Source: Pseudomonas sp. B28(2017) (GTDB taxonomy: Bacteria > Pseudomonadota > Gammaproteobacteria > Pseudomonadales > Pseudomonadaceae). Taken from it: a stretch of 64,000 nucleotides of DNA. Positions 1-8,846 of the stretch are shown piece after piece (the stretch's first letter is position 1; the number at the start of each line of letters is the position of its first letter). The stretch is taken from contig NZ_NEJH01000012.1 in NCBI RefSeq assembly GCF_002113025.1, positions 1 to 64,000 on the forward strand, in the 5' to 3' direction. The position numbers were made by a program, and so were the translations under genes. A model generated the notes under the pieces. That model was not told where the DNA came from, did not search any database, and saw nothing but the letters and a program-made list of their open reading frames with translations.

Positions 1-31
1 GGGCGGGAGTTTTGTGGTGAAGGTTCTGACG

Positions 32-100
32 CCTTCGCGAGCAGGCTCGCTCCCACAGGGGTAGCGCCCACCCTTGTGGGAGCGAGCCTGCTCGCGAAGG
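32..100. repeat. Inverted REP pair, arms facing inward
   Basis: Two 26-bp arms, 32-57 and 75-100, are exact reverse complements built on GCGAGCAGGCTCGCTCCCAC. A 17-nt spacer separates them. The order is the reverse of most REP pairs in this window, as if these were facing halves of two neighbouring elements. The pair lies just downstream of the chemoreceptor stop codon, where it may affect mRNA 3' ends. Nothing else is seen before position 108. Confidence 0.85.
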
Positions 101-107
101 CGGTTTA

Positions 108-2054
108 TCAGACGCGGAAGGCTTGGACAGCCGTGTGCAATCGCCCACCCAGCACCAGCAGGTTCTCCCCCTGCTCGCGCCCTTCGCCGATACGCAGCAG
201 GTTATCCCCTCCCAACTGGTGAATCCGCTCACTGTGGTCGCGGATCTCGCTGACAGCGCCGCTTTGCTGGGCGGTGACATCGGCGATGCGTACCGCCGTG
301 TCGGAAATGGTCTGGATTGCCCCGACGATTTTGTCCAGCGCGCCATCGGCGGCCTGGGCCTGGTTGGCGGTAGCTTCGGCGTGTTCGACCTGGGCGCGCA
401 TGCCTTCCACCGATTGCCGCGCGGCGGTTTGCAGGCCTGCGATCAGCGTCTGGATTTCTGCCGTGGCCCCGGCGGTACGTTGCGCCAGTGAGCGCACTTC
501 TTCGGCCACCACGGCAAAACCTCGGCCCATTTCCCCGGCCCGGGCTGCCTCGATGGCCGCGTTCAAGGCCAGCAGGTTGGTCTGGTCGGCAATCGAGCGG
601 ATCACCGTCAGCACGCCACCGATAGTGGCCGACTCTTCGGCCAGGTGTTCGATCATTTGTGCATTGCCTTGCACTTCATCCACCAGCGCATGCAGGCCGG
701 TGAGGCTCAGGCCGATGACTTTCTGTCCATGCTCCACGGCCAGGCCGGCGTGGCGGCTGGCGTCGGCGGCCTGGCTGGCATCACCGGCGACTTGTTGAAT
801 GGTCGCTTCCAGTTCGCTGAGGGAGTCGCGGATCAGCGCCGTATCGCCGGCCTGGTGCTCGGCACCGCTGTGCAAGTCGTTGCTCAGGTCGGCCAGGGTG
901 CGGCTGCTGCCGGCCACCTGTTCGGCGTTGCGGCGAATGGTCCCCACCAGGTCCACCAGATACGCCCGCAAGCGGTTGAGCGACGCTTCAATGTCATGCA
1001 GTTCGCGGTTGGTGTTGCCCAGTTGAATGTCGCGGCTGAAGTCGCCTTCGGCCCAAGTCGACAGGGCCGGGGCGAGGTTGGTCAGGGTCCGGGCCAGTTT
1101 GCGCTGCAGGGTGTCGATCAGCAGTGCAATCAATAGAATCAAACCGATCATCACGCCTTGCATCAACCGCACTTCACCCTGGATCTGCCCGTGCTGGGCG
1201 CGTACCACCGGTTCCAGCCCAGCAATGGCCTGTTGCACGTCGGCGATTTTCAAGTGAGTCGCGGTGCTGAGGTCGGCACGTTTGCTGATTTGATCGCGAG
1301 TGCGCGAGAGCTCGGCCGGGTAGCGGGTGAGCAGGCTGTTGAGCTCGCGCTTGAGGCCAACGCCGGCATCTTCGGCGACGGTTTTTTCCTTGTTCTCAAG
1401 GCCCATCATCGAGGCGAAATCATCGGTGTTCGAGTCGTTGCTGGTGGTCACGCCCAGCAGCGGCAGGGCGTCGAGCTTCTCCGCCTGGGTGCGGATGTTG
1501 GCCACTTCGCGTTCAACATCGGCGGCCAGTTCACTGCGGCCGCTGCTGACCAGTTTGTCCCGCGCCAGGGACAACTTACCCAGGTGCTGCGATGCGGCGA
1601 GCAGCGGCGTCAGGTAGGCCGCATTACCACTGGCGTACTGGCTGAGCTGATCGAGACTGGCGCCCAGTTCCCGCTCGGCCTGCAGCAGCAGCGCTTGCGG
1701 ATCGCCGGCCAGTTTGCCGGCGGCCAACAGGTCGGTTTTGCTGAACTCTTCAAGGGTCGACAGGCTGGGGCGCAAGGTTTCGGCCAAGGCCGGTGGCAAT
1801 TCGCCGAGTTGTTTTTGCAGACTGTCGATGCCCTGGGCGGCACTGCTCAGGCGCAGGGTATCGCCGCTGCCAAGGTAATCTTCGACGCTGCGGGCGACTT
1901 CATTCTGAAACTGCTGCGACAGGCCCAGGTAGCGCTCCATTAATAGATACGGGCGCTCAAGGGCTTTCTGCGACCACCACAGCGTCGCGCCGAGGGCCAC
2001 GCACACGGCCACCAGAAGGAGGGTATTGAGATTGGTCAGCAGCTTCAGGCGCAT
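108..2054 (-). CDS. Methyl-accepting chemotaxis protein
   Basis: This 648-residue transmembrane chemoreceptor should signal to CheA/CheW from the inner membrane. A membrane segment lies at about residues 8-28. A long helical periplasmic domain (about 30-290) follows, then a second membrane segment (about 300-318), a HAMP-like linker and a cytoplasmic signalling domain. The conserved hairpin tip is present (IADQTNLLALNAAIEAARAG followed by GRGFAVVAEEVR). The ligand domain is not a recognisable Cache fold; a helical-bundle type is more likely, so the ligand is unknown. The Shine-Dalgarno before the ATG is weak. It stands alone, upstream on the same strand from nothing in view. Confidence 0.93.
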   Translation of the reverse strand: MRLKLLTNLNTLLLVAVCVALGATLWWSQKALERPYLLMERYLGLSQQFQNEVARSVEDYLGSGDTLRLSSAAQGIDSLQKQLGELPPALAETLRPSLSTLEEFSKTDLLAAGKLAGDPQALLLQAERELGASLDQLSQYASGNAAYLTPLLAASQHLGKLSLARDKLVSSGRSELAADVEREVANIRTQAEKLDALPLLGVTTSNDSNTDDFASMMGLENKEKTVAEDAGVGLKRELNSLLTRYPAELSRTRDQISKRADLSTATHLKIADVQQAIAGLEPVVRAQHGQIQGEVRLMQGVMIGLILLIALLIDTLQRKLARTLTNLAPALSTWAEGDFSRDIQLGNTNRELHDIEASLNRLRAYLVDLVGTIRRNAEQVAGSSRTLADLSNDLHSGAEHQAGDTALIRDSLSELEATIQQVAGDASQAADASRHAGLAVEHGQKVIGLSLTGLHALVDEVQGNAQMIEHLAEESATIGGVLTVIRSIADQTNLLALNAAIEAARAGEMGRGFAVVAEEVRSLAQRTAGATAEIQTLIAGLQTAARQSVEGMRAQVEHAEATANQAQAADGALDKIVGAIQTISDTAVRIADVTAQQSGAVSEIRDHSERIHQLGGDNLLRIGEGREQGENLLVLGGRLHTAVQAFRV

Positions 2055-2106
2055 TACGGACTACCAACGGCAGAAATGGTAAGTGCCTGAAGTTATTGCG
2101 TTTCTG

Positions 2107-3777
2107 TTACAGGGTTATGACCGTATCGGTCGATTCCGATAAAAAAGTGGCACTTTGCTTTGATGTGCGTGCGGCCTGTACGCGATTGCGTCCACCGTCT
2201 TTGGCGCGATACAGCGCCTCATCGGCCTGACTGGCCATCATCAGACTGTCGGAGCTTTCGCATAACTCCACCACCCCGGCACTGAAGGTGCACCACAGGT
2301 CCTGGGGTTGAGCGGGGTAGTGAATCTCGGCAAAACGCTGACGGATTTCATCGAGCACGTTGTAGGCCGCTTCGATATCGGTGTCCGGCATGACGATGGC
2401 GAACTCTTCGCCACCATAGCGGCCGATGAAGTCGGTTTTGCGCAGGCGTTGTTTGAGAAACAGCGCCAGGCTCTTGATCACCCGATCGCCCATGGGGTGG
2501 CCGTGGCTGTCGTTGACCCGTTTGAAATGGTCGATGTCGAGCATGGCAAAGCTCAGCGGTTTGTTCTCGCGACGGGCGCGGAACGAGCAGTCTTCGAGCA
2601 ATTGCAGGATGTGCGTGTGGTTGTACAGGCCGGTCAGGCTGTCACGGACCATCCGTGCCTTGAGGTTGCGGGCTCGCGCCGCACGGTTGCGCACGGTGGT
2701 GATCAGGTGCCGGGGCTTGATCGGTTTGGTCAGGAAGTCATCGCCGCCCTCGCTCATGGCGTCGAGCTGTTTGTCCAGGTCGTCTTCGGCCGACAGGTAA
2801 ATGATTGGCACGCTGACGTAACGGTCGTTGTGACGGATCACCTTGGCCAGTTCCGTACCGGTGCAGGCCGGCATATACATGTCGAGGATGATCAGGTCCG
2901 GCTGGAAATCCGCCAGTTCGGCCATGGCCTGGATCGGCTCGATCAACGTCCGGGTAACGATCCCTGCGCTGTTGAGCAGGCGCTCGGTGTGCAGGGCCTG
3001 GGCGCGGGAGTCGTCGATGATCAGCACTTTATATGGTTCGTACTGGGCAACGCAGGTCAGGACTTCGATTTTCTCCAGCAGGCTCGACGCTTCGAGGGTG
3101 CCGGTGAGGAACTCTTGGCCACCGGCACGCACGGCGGCCAGGCGGGTCGGGGTGTCGGTTTCGTGCAGGCTGAAGAACAATAGCGGCAAACGCTGGTCGA
3201 GGCCTTCCTGGGCTTCAGCGGCCAGTTTCAGGCCGACACCGGGGCCACTGAAATCCACGTCCATGACAATCGCTGCGGGCGAGCGCTCAACCATCGATGA
3301 GCGAAACGCGTCCACGCTGTCCAGGGACTGGGCGCTGAGCCCGAAGAACTCCAGTTGCTTGGCCAGGCGCTCGGCGCGGTCGTGATCCTGCAACATCACA
3401 TAGATGGGCTTGCGCAGGGGAGGCAGGAAAGTCTGATCGAGTTGGTCGCCATGGCGCAGGCCGGTGCGTGACAGGCGTTGCATCAAGCGATTGAGGTCGG
3501 TGATCAGGCCGCTGCTCAGGCGTCCGCGGTTGGCATCGACTGCCTTCAGGGACTCACCGATATGGTGTGCCAGTTGCGTGTGCTCCGGTTGCTCGAAACG
3601 CTCGGCGAAACGCAGCAGGCGCAGGTTGGCCTCGCTCAGTTCCGAAAGGTCGGCGGTGGACCACTCACTGCGTTGCAGGCGCTGCCATATCTCAAGAATC
3701 TGACGAGCCTGATGAATTACCCGCTGGGCAAAGTGATGCTTGAGGCGCTCGCGGCTGGGGTCTTCTGGCTCGGTCAT
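2107..3777 (-). CDS. PleD-like diguanylate cyclase with two receiver domains
   Basis: The 556-residue protein makes the second messenger cyclic-di-GMP. An N-terminal helical region (1-110) is followed by a degenerate receiver domain (about 120-240), a second well-preserved receiver (about 250-370; LIIDDS and phosphoacceptor in LIILDMYMP), and a GGDEF domain (about 390-545). The active-site GGEEF lies in GRYGGEEFAIVMP. An RxxD motif (RKTD) sits just upstream, so product inhibition at an I-site is likely. I start at the ATG giving MTEPEDPS; a GTG nine codons upstream (3804) is an alternative. The cognate kinase is not adjacent. Confidence 0.9.
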   Translation of the reverse strand: MTEPEDPSRERLKHHFAQRVIHQARQILEIWQRLQRSEWSTADLSELSEANLRLLRFAERFEQPEHTQLAHHIGESLKAVDANRGRLSSGLITDLNRLMQRLSRTGLRHGDQLDQTFLPPLRKPIYVMLQDHDRAERLAKQLEFFGLSAQSLDSVDAFRSSMVERSPAAIVMDVDFSGPGVGLKLAAEAQEGLDQRLPLLFFSLHETDTPTRLAAVRAGGQEFLTGTLEASSLLEKIEVLTCVAQYEPYKVLIIDDSRAQALHTERLLNSAGIVTRTLIEPIQAMAELADFQPDLIILDMYMPACTGTELAKVIRHNDRYVSVPIIYLSAEDDLDKQLDAMSEGGDDFLTKPIKPRHLITTVRNRAARARNLKARMVRDSLTGLYNHTHILQLLEDCSFRARRENKPLSFAMLDIDHFKRVNDSHGHPMGDRVIKSLALFLKQRLRKTDFIGRYGGEEFAIVMPDTDIEAAYNVLDEIRQRFAEIHYPAQPQDLWCTFSAGVVELCESSDSLMMASQADEALYRAKDGGRNRVQAARTSKQSATFLSESTDTVITL

Positions 3778-4262
3778 ATCCTGACTACTAGTTAGGGTGC
3801 ACACTGAGGTCGACTGGTGGCTCTATGCTAGCACCACTTTTCCATTACATGAGTGCTGTACGTCAATAATCTGCAATGTGACTCCATTCAGTTTGTGACT
3901 GGCTGGTCTGATTCAGGCCTTGGAAGTCCTGGCATGCGGAGGGCGAAGTGCATTGATCAGGGCACTTGACGGGTGTGGGGCGGCCATTGGCGAGTGACTG
4001 ACCTTCGGCCATTGATGATTTTTTTGCGAGTGCTGACCGGCTCGGTTTTTTGGGTTTCAGGGGGTAGGGGATTCCCTTATGAATGCAATCCGAACCATTA
4101 GGTGAACTTCGAGGGCGGCAGCGTCGTCGGGTAGGCAGGAACACTTTTCATCCCAAGCCCGGTAATTTTCCCCTTCGATGCAATGGCGGGTGCCGAGCCA
4201 AGGCACGTTGTTGTATGGTTGTGGTCGAACCGTCGAACTCAAGAGATTGAAAGGATATCGCC
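3778..4262. other. Intergenic region without a supported gene
   Basis: This 485-bp stretch separates the divergent cyclase and DUF2333 genes and must hold both promoters. The open frames here have no convincing start site or family resemblance. A short near-repeat, GCGAGTG followed by CTGACC, appears at about 3988-4003 and again at 4024-4038. The second copy is followed by CGGCTCGGTTTTTT, which could end a short transcript, but this is not strong enough to call an RNA. Confidence 0.4.
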
Positions 4263-5330
4263 ATGCTGGACTGGAAGAACCGCACAGGCAGTGCGCCTGA
4301 ACGTGCCGCTGAACCGAAGTCGGAGGCCCGAAGTTATCTGGGCGGCCTGTTGTTCAGCCGGGCGCTGGCCACTCTGCTGGGTATCTACCTGTTGGTGGCG
4401 AGTGTCCTGGGCTGGTACTGGAGCCAGGAACCGGCGTTGTTCCCGGTTCAGCAAACCGCTCAACTGGCGGCCGAGAAAGAAGGCAAGCAGATGGTGGTCG
4501 GCTATACCACGGTGGAAACCCTCAAGACCGTCGCCGGCACCTTGCTGACCAAGCCAGGCGGCTATATTTCCAACGACCGATTCCCGCCAGGCCTGTGGAT
4601 GGACAACATGCCGAGTTGGGAATACGGCGTGCTGGTGCAGGTCCGCGACCTGAGCCGTGCACTGCGTAAAGACTTCGCCCGCTCACAGTCGCAGTCCGCT
4701 GAAGACGCCGACCTGGCCAAGGCCGAGCCGCGTTTCAACTTCGACAACAAGAGCTGGGTGCTGCCGTCCAGTGAGTCCGAGTACCAGGAAGGTATCAATT
4801 CCCTGAGCCGCTATCAGGCGCGCCTGTCCGACCCGAACCAGAAGAGCGCATTGTTCTATGCCCGCGCCGACAACCTGAACAACTGGCTGGGTGATGTTGG
4901 CACCCGTCTCGGTTCGTTGTCGCAACGGCTGTCGGCCAGTGTCGGGCGGGTCAAACTCAATACCGCGTTGAAAACCGAGGTGGTGGCGCCGGGTGAAGTG
5001 CCACAGGTCGATGAGGAAATCGTCGAGACCCCGTGGCTGCAGATCGACAATGTGTTCTACGAAGCCCGTGGCCAGGCCTGGGCTCTGTCGCATCTGTTGC
5101 GTGCCATCGAAGTCGACTTTGCCGATGTGCTGGCCAAGAAGAACGCAACTGTCAGCGTGCGCCAGATCATTCGTGAACTGGAGGCGTCGCAGGAGCCGGT
5201 GTGGAGTCCGATGATCCTCAATGGCAGCGGCTTCGGTGTGTTGGCCAACCACTCGCTGGTCATGGCCAACTACATTTCCCGGGCCAACGCCGCGGTGATC
5301 GATTTGCGTCAATTGCTCAATCAGGGCTGA
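4263..5330 (+). CDS. DUF2333 family inner-membrane protein
   Basis: The 355-residue product matches the DUF2333 family, which is conserved in pseudomonads and of unknown function. One membrane segment lies near residues 34-55 (ALATLLGIYLLVASVLGWYW). The rest is a large, mostly helical domain expected on the periplasmic side. It contains repeated references to leucine-rich helices and no obvious catalytic motif. The start has a clear ribosome site (GAAAGGAT). A Nudix hydrolase follows after three bases, so the two are probably co-transcribed. Confidence 0.85.
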   Translation: MLDWKNRTGSAPERAAEPKSEARSYLGGLLFSRALATLLGIYLLVASVLGWYWSQEPALFPVQQTAQLAAEKEGKQMVVGYTTVETLKTVAGTLLTKPGGYISNDRFPPGLWMDNMPSWEYGVLVQVRDLSRALRKDFARSQSQSAEDADLAKAEPRFNFDNKSWVLPSSESEYQEGINSLSRYQARLSDPNQKSALFYARADNLNNWLGDVGTRLGSLSQRLSASVGRVKLNTALKTEVVAPGEVPQVDEEIVETPWLQIDNVFYEARGQAWALSHLLRAIEVDFADVLAKKNATVSVRQIIRELEASQEPVWSPMILNGSGFGVLANHSLVMANYISRANAAVIDLRQLLNQG

Positions 5331-5333
5331 GTC

Positions 5334-5891
5334 ATGGTCGATAACGCCAGAGAGGCCGCGCACCGCGCGGCGTCTGATGCCGAACAGATCGCCTGGGTCG
5401 ACGAGCAGGACAACCTGCTCGGCGCCCTGGTCCGTTCCGACCTGCGCGAGCGCGGGCTGATCGGGCGCGGCACCTACATCATGCTGTTCAACTCCGCTGG
5501 CGAACTGTGTGTGCATCGCCGCACGCTGAGCAAGGCGATCTATCCCGGTTACTGGGACGTGGCGGCGGGTGGCATGGTGCTCGCCAGTGAAACCTACGCC
5601 GAGTCGGCGGCCCGGGAACTGGAGGAAGAACTGGGCGTGAGTGGCGTGGAACTGACCGCCCATGACCATTTTTTCTTCGAAGACACCGGCAATCGCCTGT
5701 GGTGTTCGGCGTTCTCGGCGGTGTGGGACGGCCCGTTGATCCTGCAACCGGAAGAAGTGCTCGAAGCACGTTTTTTGCCGGTTGAGGAAGTGCTGCGGGA
5801 AATCGAGGAAAAGCCTTACTGCCCGGACTCTTTGGCGGCACTGAAGCGCTATCTGAGGTCTCGCGGGCAAGACGTCGCAAAAAGGCTATAA
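5334..5891 (+). CDS. Nudix hydrolase (YfcD-like)
   Basis: The 185-residue enzyme carries an intact Nudix box at about residues 80-103: G, then E, REL and EEE-LG in the canonical spacing (GGMVLASE ... RELEEELGV). The N-terminal DEQDNLLGALVRSDLRERG region is typical of the YfcD/IPP-isomerase-like branch, whose substrates are poorly defined nucleoside or isoprenoid diphosphates. It begins three bases after the DUF2333 stop and is followed by a strong terminator, so the two genes form a closed bicistronic unit. Confidence 0.9.
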   Translation: MVDNAREAAHRAASDAEQIAWVDEQDNLLGALVRSDLRERGLIGRGTYIMLFNSAGELCVHRRTLSKAIYPGYWDVAAGGMVLASETYAESAARELEEELGVSGVELTAHDHFFFEDTGNRLWCSAFSAVWDGPLILQPEEVLEARFLPVEEVLREIEEKPYCPDSLAALKRYLRSRGQDVAKRL

Positions 5892-5896
5892 ATTGG

Positions 5897-5927
5897 CGCC
5901 GATTGGCTCTTAGCAATCGGCGTTTTT
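5897..5927 (+). terminator. Rho-independent terminator
   Basis: A perfect 9-bp stem, CGCCGATTG with CAATCGGCG, has an 8-nt loop and is followed by five T. It lies six bases past the Nudix stop codon and ends the DUF2333-Nudix unit. Confidence 0.9.
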
Positions 5928-5974
5928 GTCGTTACACTGCGCGACCTTTTCAAACTGAACCGGTATGGCTGTTT

Positions 5975-5996
5975 CTGTAGGAGCTAGCTCCTGCAG
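5975..5996. repeat. Short REP-like palindrome
   Basis: A near-perfect palindrome, CTGTAGGAGC TAGCTCCTGCAG, resembles half of the larger REP elements elsewhere in the window. It lies between the Nudix terminator and yciH. Confidence 0.5.
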
Positions 5997-6110
5997 TGAA
6001 ATGAATGTCGTACCGTATCAGTAGCGCTGCCCCTGCCTGAGTGGGGCTTCGCGGTCGATGGCACTTCCCAGGTGCTGCGACCAGTCTTTGTCCTCCAAAG
6101 AGGATTGCCG

Positions 6111-6482
6111 GTGGCCAAAAAAGCCGCATCCTTCGCCGCCCTGGGCGGCCTGGTATTTTCCACCGACGCAGGTCGTCATTGCCCGGAGTGCAGTAAACCG
6201 GTGGACGCCTGCATCTGCAAACAGACCGTTATCCCGGCCGGCGACGGCATTGCGCGCGTGCGTCGCGAAAGCAAGGGCCGTGGCGGCAAGACGGTGACCA
6301 CCATCACTGGCGTGCCATTGGCTGAAGATGCGCTCAAGGAACTGGGCACGACGTTGAAGAAACGTTGCGGTACCGGTGGGGCGTTGAAAGACGGTGTCAT
6401 CGAAATCCAGGGCGATCATGTCGAGCTACTCTTGGCAGAGCTGATCAAGCTCGGTTTCAAAGCGAAGAAATCCGGCGGCTAG
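6111..6482 (+). CDS. yciH: SUI1-family translation factor YciH
   Basis: The 123-residue protein belongs to the bacterial SUI1/eIF1 family, ribosome-binding factors thought to sharpen start-codon selection. The C-terminal half has the family core: RESKGRGGKTVTTITGVPL, then KKRCGTGGALKDGVIEIQGDH. The N-terminus has a cysteine cluster (CPECSKPVDACIC) that could bind zinc. I choose the GTG at 6111 (VAKKAAS), which has GAGGA seven bases upstream; the frame stays open for 13 codons further up but without a good site. Confidence 0.9.
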   Translation: MAKKAASFAALGGLVFSTDAGRHCPECSKPVDACICKQTVIPAGDGIARVRRESKGRGGKTVTTITGVPLAEDALKELGTTLKKRCGTGGALKDGVIEIQGDHVELLLAELIKLGFKAKKSGG

Positions 6483-6486
6483 CAGC

Positions 6487-6563
6487 CTCTGTGAAAACCA
6501 CCCTCGGCTTGACCGGTCCTGATGGCATTCAGGCCTGGCGTCAGCTACATGGTTTTCACAGAG
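6487..6563. repeat. 77-bp element with 14-bp terminal inverted repeats
   Basis: CTCTGTGAAAACCA (6487-6500) and TGGTTTTCACAGAG (6550-6563) are exact reverse complements with a 49-nt interior. It starts five bases after the yciH stop and lacks a T-tract, so it is not a standard terminator. It could be a small non-autonomous mobile repeat or an RNA hairpin. Confidence 0.6.
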
Positions 6564-6700
6564 CCTGTTCATGACCGGTTTCTAAACTCACTGCGGTCGG
6601 CGGGGTCTATTGCCTCGTTGACGAACCGTCATTTTCATTCTTTAGACTGCGCCGGCCTGAACCCAGGCGACGCACTATGACTTCTTTATAGGGGACTTCG

Positions 6701-8614
6701 ATGTCCGTACGACGCACACGCAAAGACGATGGCAGCCAATGGACAGTTGCGGACAGCCGCAGTGTTTACGGGATTCGCCATTGGGGGGCCGGGTATTTCG
6801 CGATCAATGACGCCGGTCGCGTCGAAGTTCGTCCGAACGGTCCGAGCAGCTCGCCTATCGACCTGTTCGAGCAAGTCGACCAGCTGCGCAAAAGCGGCCT
6901 GTCCTTGCCGTTGCTGGTCCGCTTCCCGGACATTCTGCAGGACCGCGTGCGTCAGCTGACCGGCGCGTTCGACGCCAACATCGAGCGTCTGGAATACCAG
7001 AGCAAGTACACTGCGCTGTACCCGATCAAGGTGAACCAGCAGGAAGCGGTGATCGAGAACATCATCGCCACCCAGAACGTTTCCATCGGCCTGGAAGCCG
7101 GGTCCAAGCCCGAACTGCTGGCAGTGCTGGCACTGGCGCCGAAGGGCGGCACCATCGTCTGCAACGGGTACAAGGACCGCGAATTCATCCGCCTGGCGCT
7201 GATGGGCCAGAAGCTCGGCCACAACGTGTTCATCGTGATCGAGAAGGAATCCGAAGTCGGTCTGGTGATCGAAGAAGCTGCCTCGCTCAAGGTCAAGCCT
7301 CAGGTCGGCCTGCGCGTGCGCCTGTCGTCTCTGGCGTCGAGCAAGTGGGCGGACACCGGCGGCGAGAAATCCAAGTTCGGTCTGTCGGCGGCGCAACTGC
7401 TGTCGGTGGTCGAGCGTTTCCGCGCGGCCGGCCTGGACCAGGGCATTCGCCTGCTGCACTTCCACATGGGCTCGCAGATCGCCAACCTCGCCGACTACCA
7501 GCACGGCTTCAAGGAAGCGATCCGTTACTACGGCGAGTTGCGCAACCTCGGCCTGCCGGTGGACCACATCGACGTTGGCGGTGGCCTGGGCGTGGACTAC
7601 GATGGTACGCACTCGCGTAACGCCAGTTCGATCAACTACGACATGGACGATTACGCCGGCGTCGTGGTCGGGATGCTCAAGGAATTCTGCGATGCGCAGA
7701 GCCTGCCGCACCCGAACATCTTCTCCGAAAGCGGTCGCTCCCTGACCGCTCACCACGCCATGCTGGTGGTGCAAGTGACCGACGTCGAGAAACACAACGA
7801 CGACGTTCCGCAGATCGAGAACAAGGACGCACTGCCGGAAACGGTGCAGTGGCTGGTGGACCTGCTGGGGCCGACCGACATCGAGATGGTCACCGAAACC
7901 TACTGGCGCGCCACGCACTACATGAGCGATGTTGCGGCCCAGTATGCCGACGGCAAGCTGACCCTGGCCGAGAAAGCCCTGGCCGAGCAATGCTACTTCG
8001 CGGTGTGTCGCCGCCTGCACAACTCGCTGAAGGCGCGCCAGCGTTCCCACCGTCAGGTGCTGGACGAACTCAACGACAAGCTGGCGGACAAGTACATCTG
8101 CAACTTCTCGGTGTTCCAGAGCCTGCCGGACACCTGGGCCATCGACCAGGTACTGCCGATCATCCCGCTGCATCGCCTCGACGAAGAGCCGCTGCGCCGT
8201 GCGGTGCTGCAAGACCTGACCTGCGACTCCGACGGCAAGATCAACCAGTACGTCGACGAGCAGAGCATCGAAACCAGCCTGCCGGTGCACGCGCTGAACG
8301 AAGGTGAAGACTATTTGCTGGGAGTGTTCCTGGTCGGCGCCTACCAGGAAATCCTTGGCGACATGCACAACCTGTTCGGTGATACCGACTCGGTGAACAT
8401 CTACCAGAACGCCGACGGCAGCGTGTACCACGCCGGTATCGAAACCCATGACACCATCGAAGACATGCTGCGTTACGTGCACTTGTCGCCGGAGGAACTG
8501 ATGACTCACTACCGCGACAAGTGCGCCAGTGCCCGCATCAGCGCAACCGAGCGCACGCAGTTCCTCGATGCCTTGCGTCTGGGGCTGACCCGTTCGTCTT
8601 ACCTGTCTTCCTGA
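6701..8614 (+). CDS. speA: Biosynthetic arginine decarboxylase
   Basis: The 637-residue enzyme converts arginine to agmatine with pyridoxal phosphate, the first step of the agmatine route to putrescine. It has the SpeA length and the fold-type III barrel. The PLP lysine lies in ALYPIKVNQQ, barrel motifs include LLHFHMGSQI, HIDVGGGLGVDYDG and FSESGRS, and the second substrate-site motif is DLTCDSDGKI. A ribosome site (AGGGGACTT) precedes the ATG. It appears to be a single-gene unit. Confidence 0.97.
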   Translation: MSVRRTRKDDGSQWTVADSRSVYGIRHWGAGYFAINDAGRVEVRPNGPSSSPIDLFEQVDQLRKSGLSLPLLVRFPDILQDRVRQLTGAFDANIERLEYQSKYTALYPIKVNQQEAVIENIIATQNVSIGLEAGSKPELLAVLALAPKGGTIVCNGYKDREFIRLALMGQKLGHNVFIVIEKESEVGLVIEEAASLKVKPQVGLRVRLSSLASSKWADTGGEKSKFGLSAAQLLSVVERFRAAGLDQGIRLLHFHMGSQIANLADYQHGFKEAIRYYGELRNLGLPVDHIDVGGGLGVDYDGTHSRNASSINYDMDDYAGVVVGMLKEFCDAQSLPHPNIFSESGRSLTAHHAMLVVQVTDVEKHNDDVPQIENKDALPETVQWLVDLLGPTDIEMVTETYWRATHYMSDVAAQYADGKLTLAEKALAEQCYFAVCRRLHNSLKARQRSHRQVLDELNDKLADKYICNFSVFQSLPDTWAIDQVLPIIPLHRLDEEPLRRAVLQDLTCDSDGKINQYVDEQSIETSLPVHALNEGEDYLLGVFLVGAYQEILGDMHNLFGDTDSVNIYQNADGSVYHAGIETHDTIEDMLRYVHLSPEELMTHYRDKCASARISATERTQFLDALRLGLTRSSYLSS

Positions 8615-8639
8615 GGTAAGCGCTACGCTGATCAGGTTG

Positions 8640-8674
8640 TCTGAAATTTTTCCGTTTGCTGCGGAAATTTCAGA
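8640..8674. other. Hairpin after speA without T-tract
   Basis: TCTGAAATTT/TTCCG pairs with CGGAAATTTCAGA across a 7-nt loop, with a two-base bulge. No run of T follows on either strand, so it is not a classical terminator. It lies 25 bases after the speA stop and could protect the mRNA end. Confidence 0.5.
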
Positions 8675-8846
8675 TGACCTGGTGCGGCAATTCACCTGTT
8701 CCAGGCGAAATTTCCAGCATCTTCGATAACCCAACACATTTGGTCTTCTTTTCGCGTAGGTCATTTCCTAAGTTGTACTTCGGCACTCTACTCGGCCATG
8801 TCTCTCAGCGAGAATCCCCGGCCGCCCCTCCTGTAGAGAAACGCCG

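Noticed and set aside
3863..4144. A 93-codon minus-strand frame in the DUF2333 upstream region
   Set aside because: No start site, no domain, and unusual composition; the region is more likely promoter and leader.
4683..5870. A 395-codon frame opposite DUF2333 and the Nudix gene
   Set aside because: It runs across two real genes and their junction and lacks any family resemblance.
8640..8674. speA hairpin as a terminator
   Set aside because: Neither strand has a T-tract after the stem, so it is recorded only as a stem-loop.
6686..8764. A 692-codon open frame opposite speA
   Set aside because: It lies antisense to a complete arginine decarboxylase, has no recognisable domain, and its composition is that of a reverse-frame shadow.
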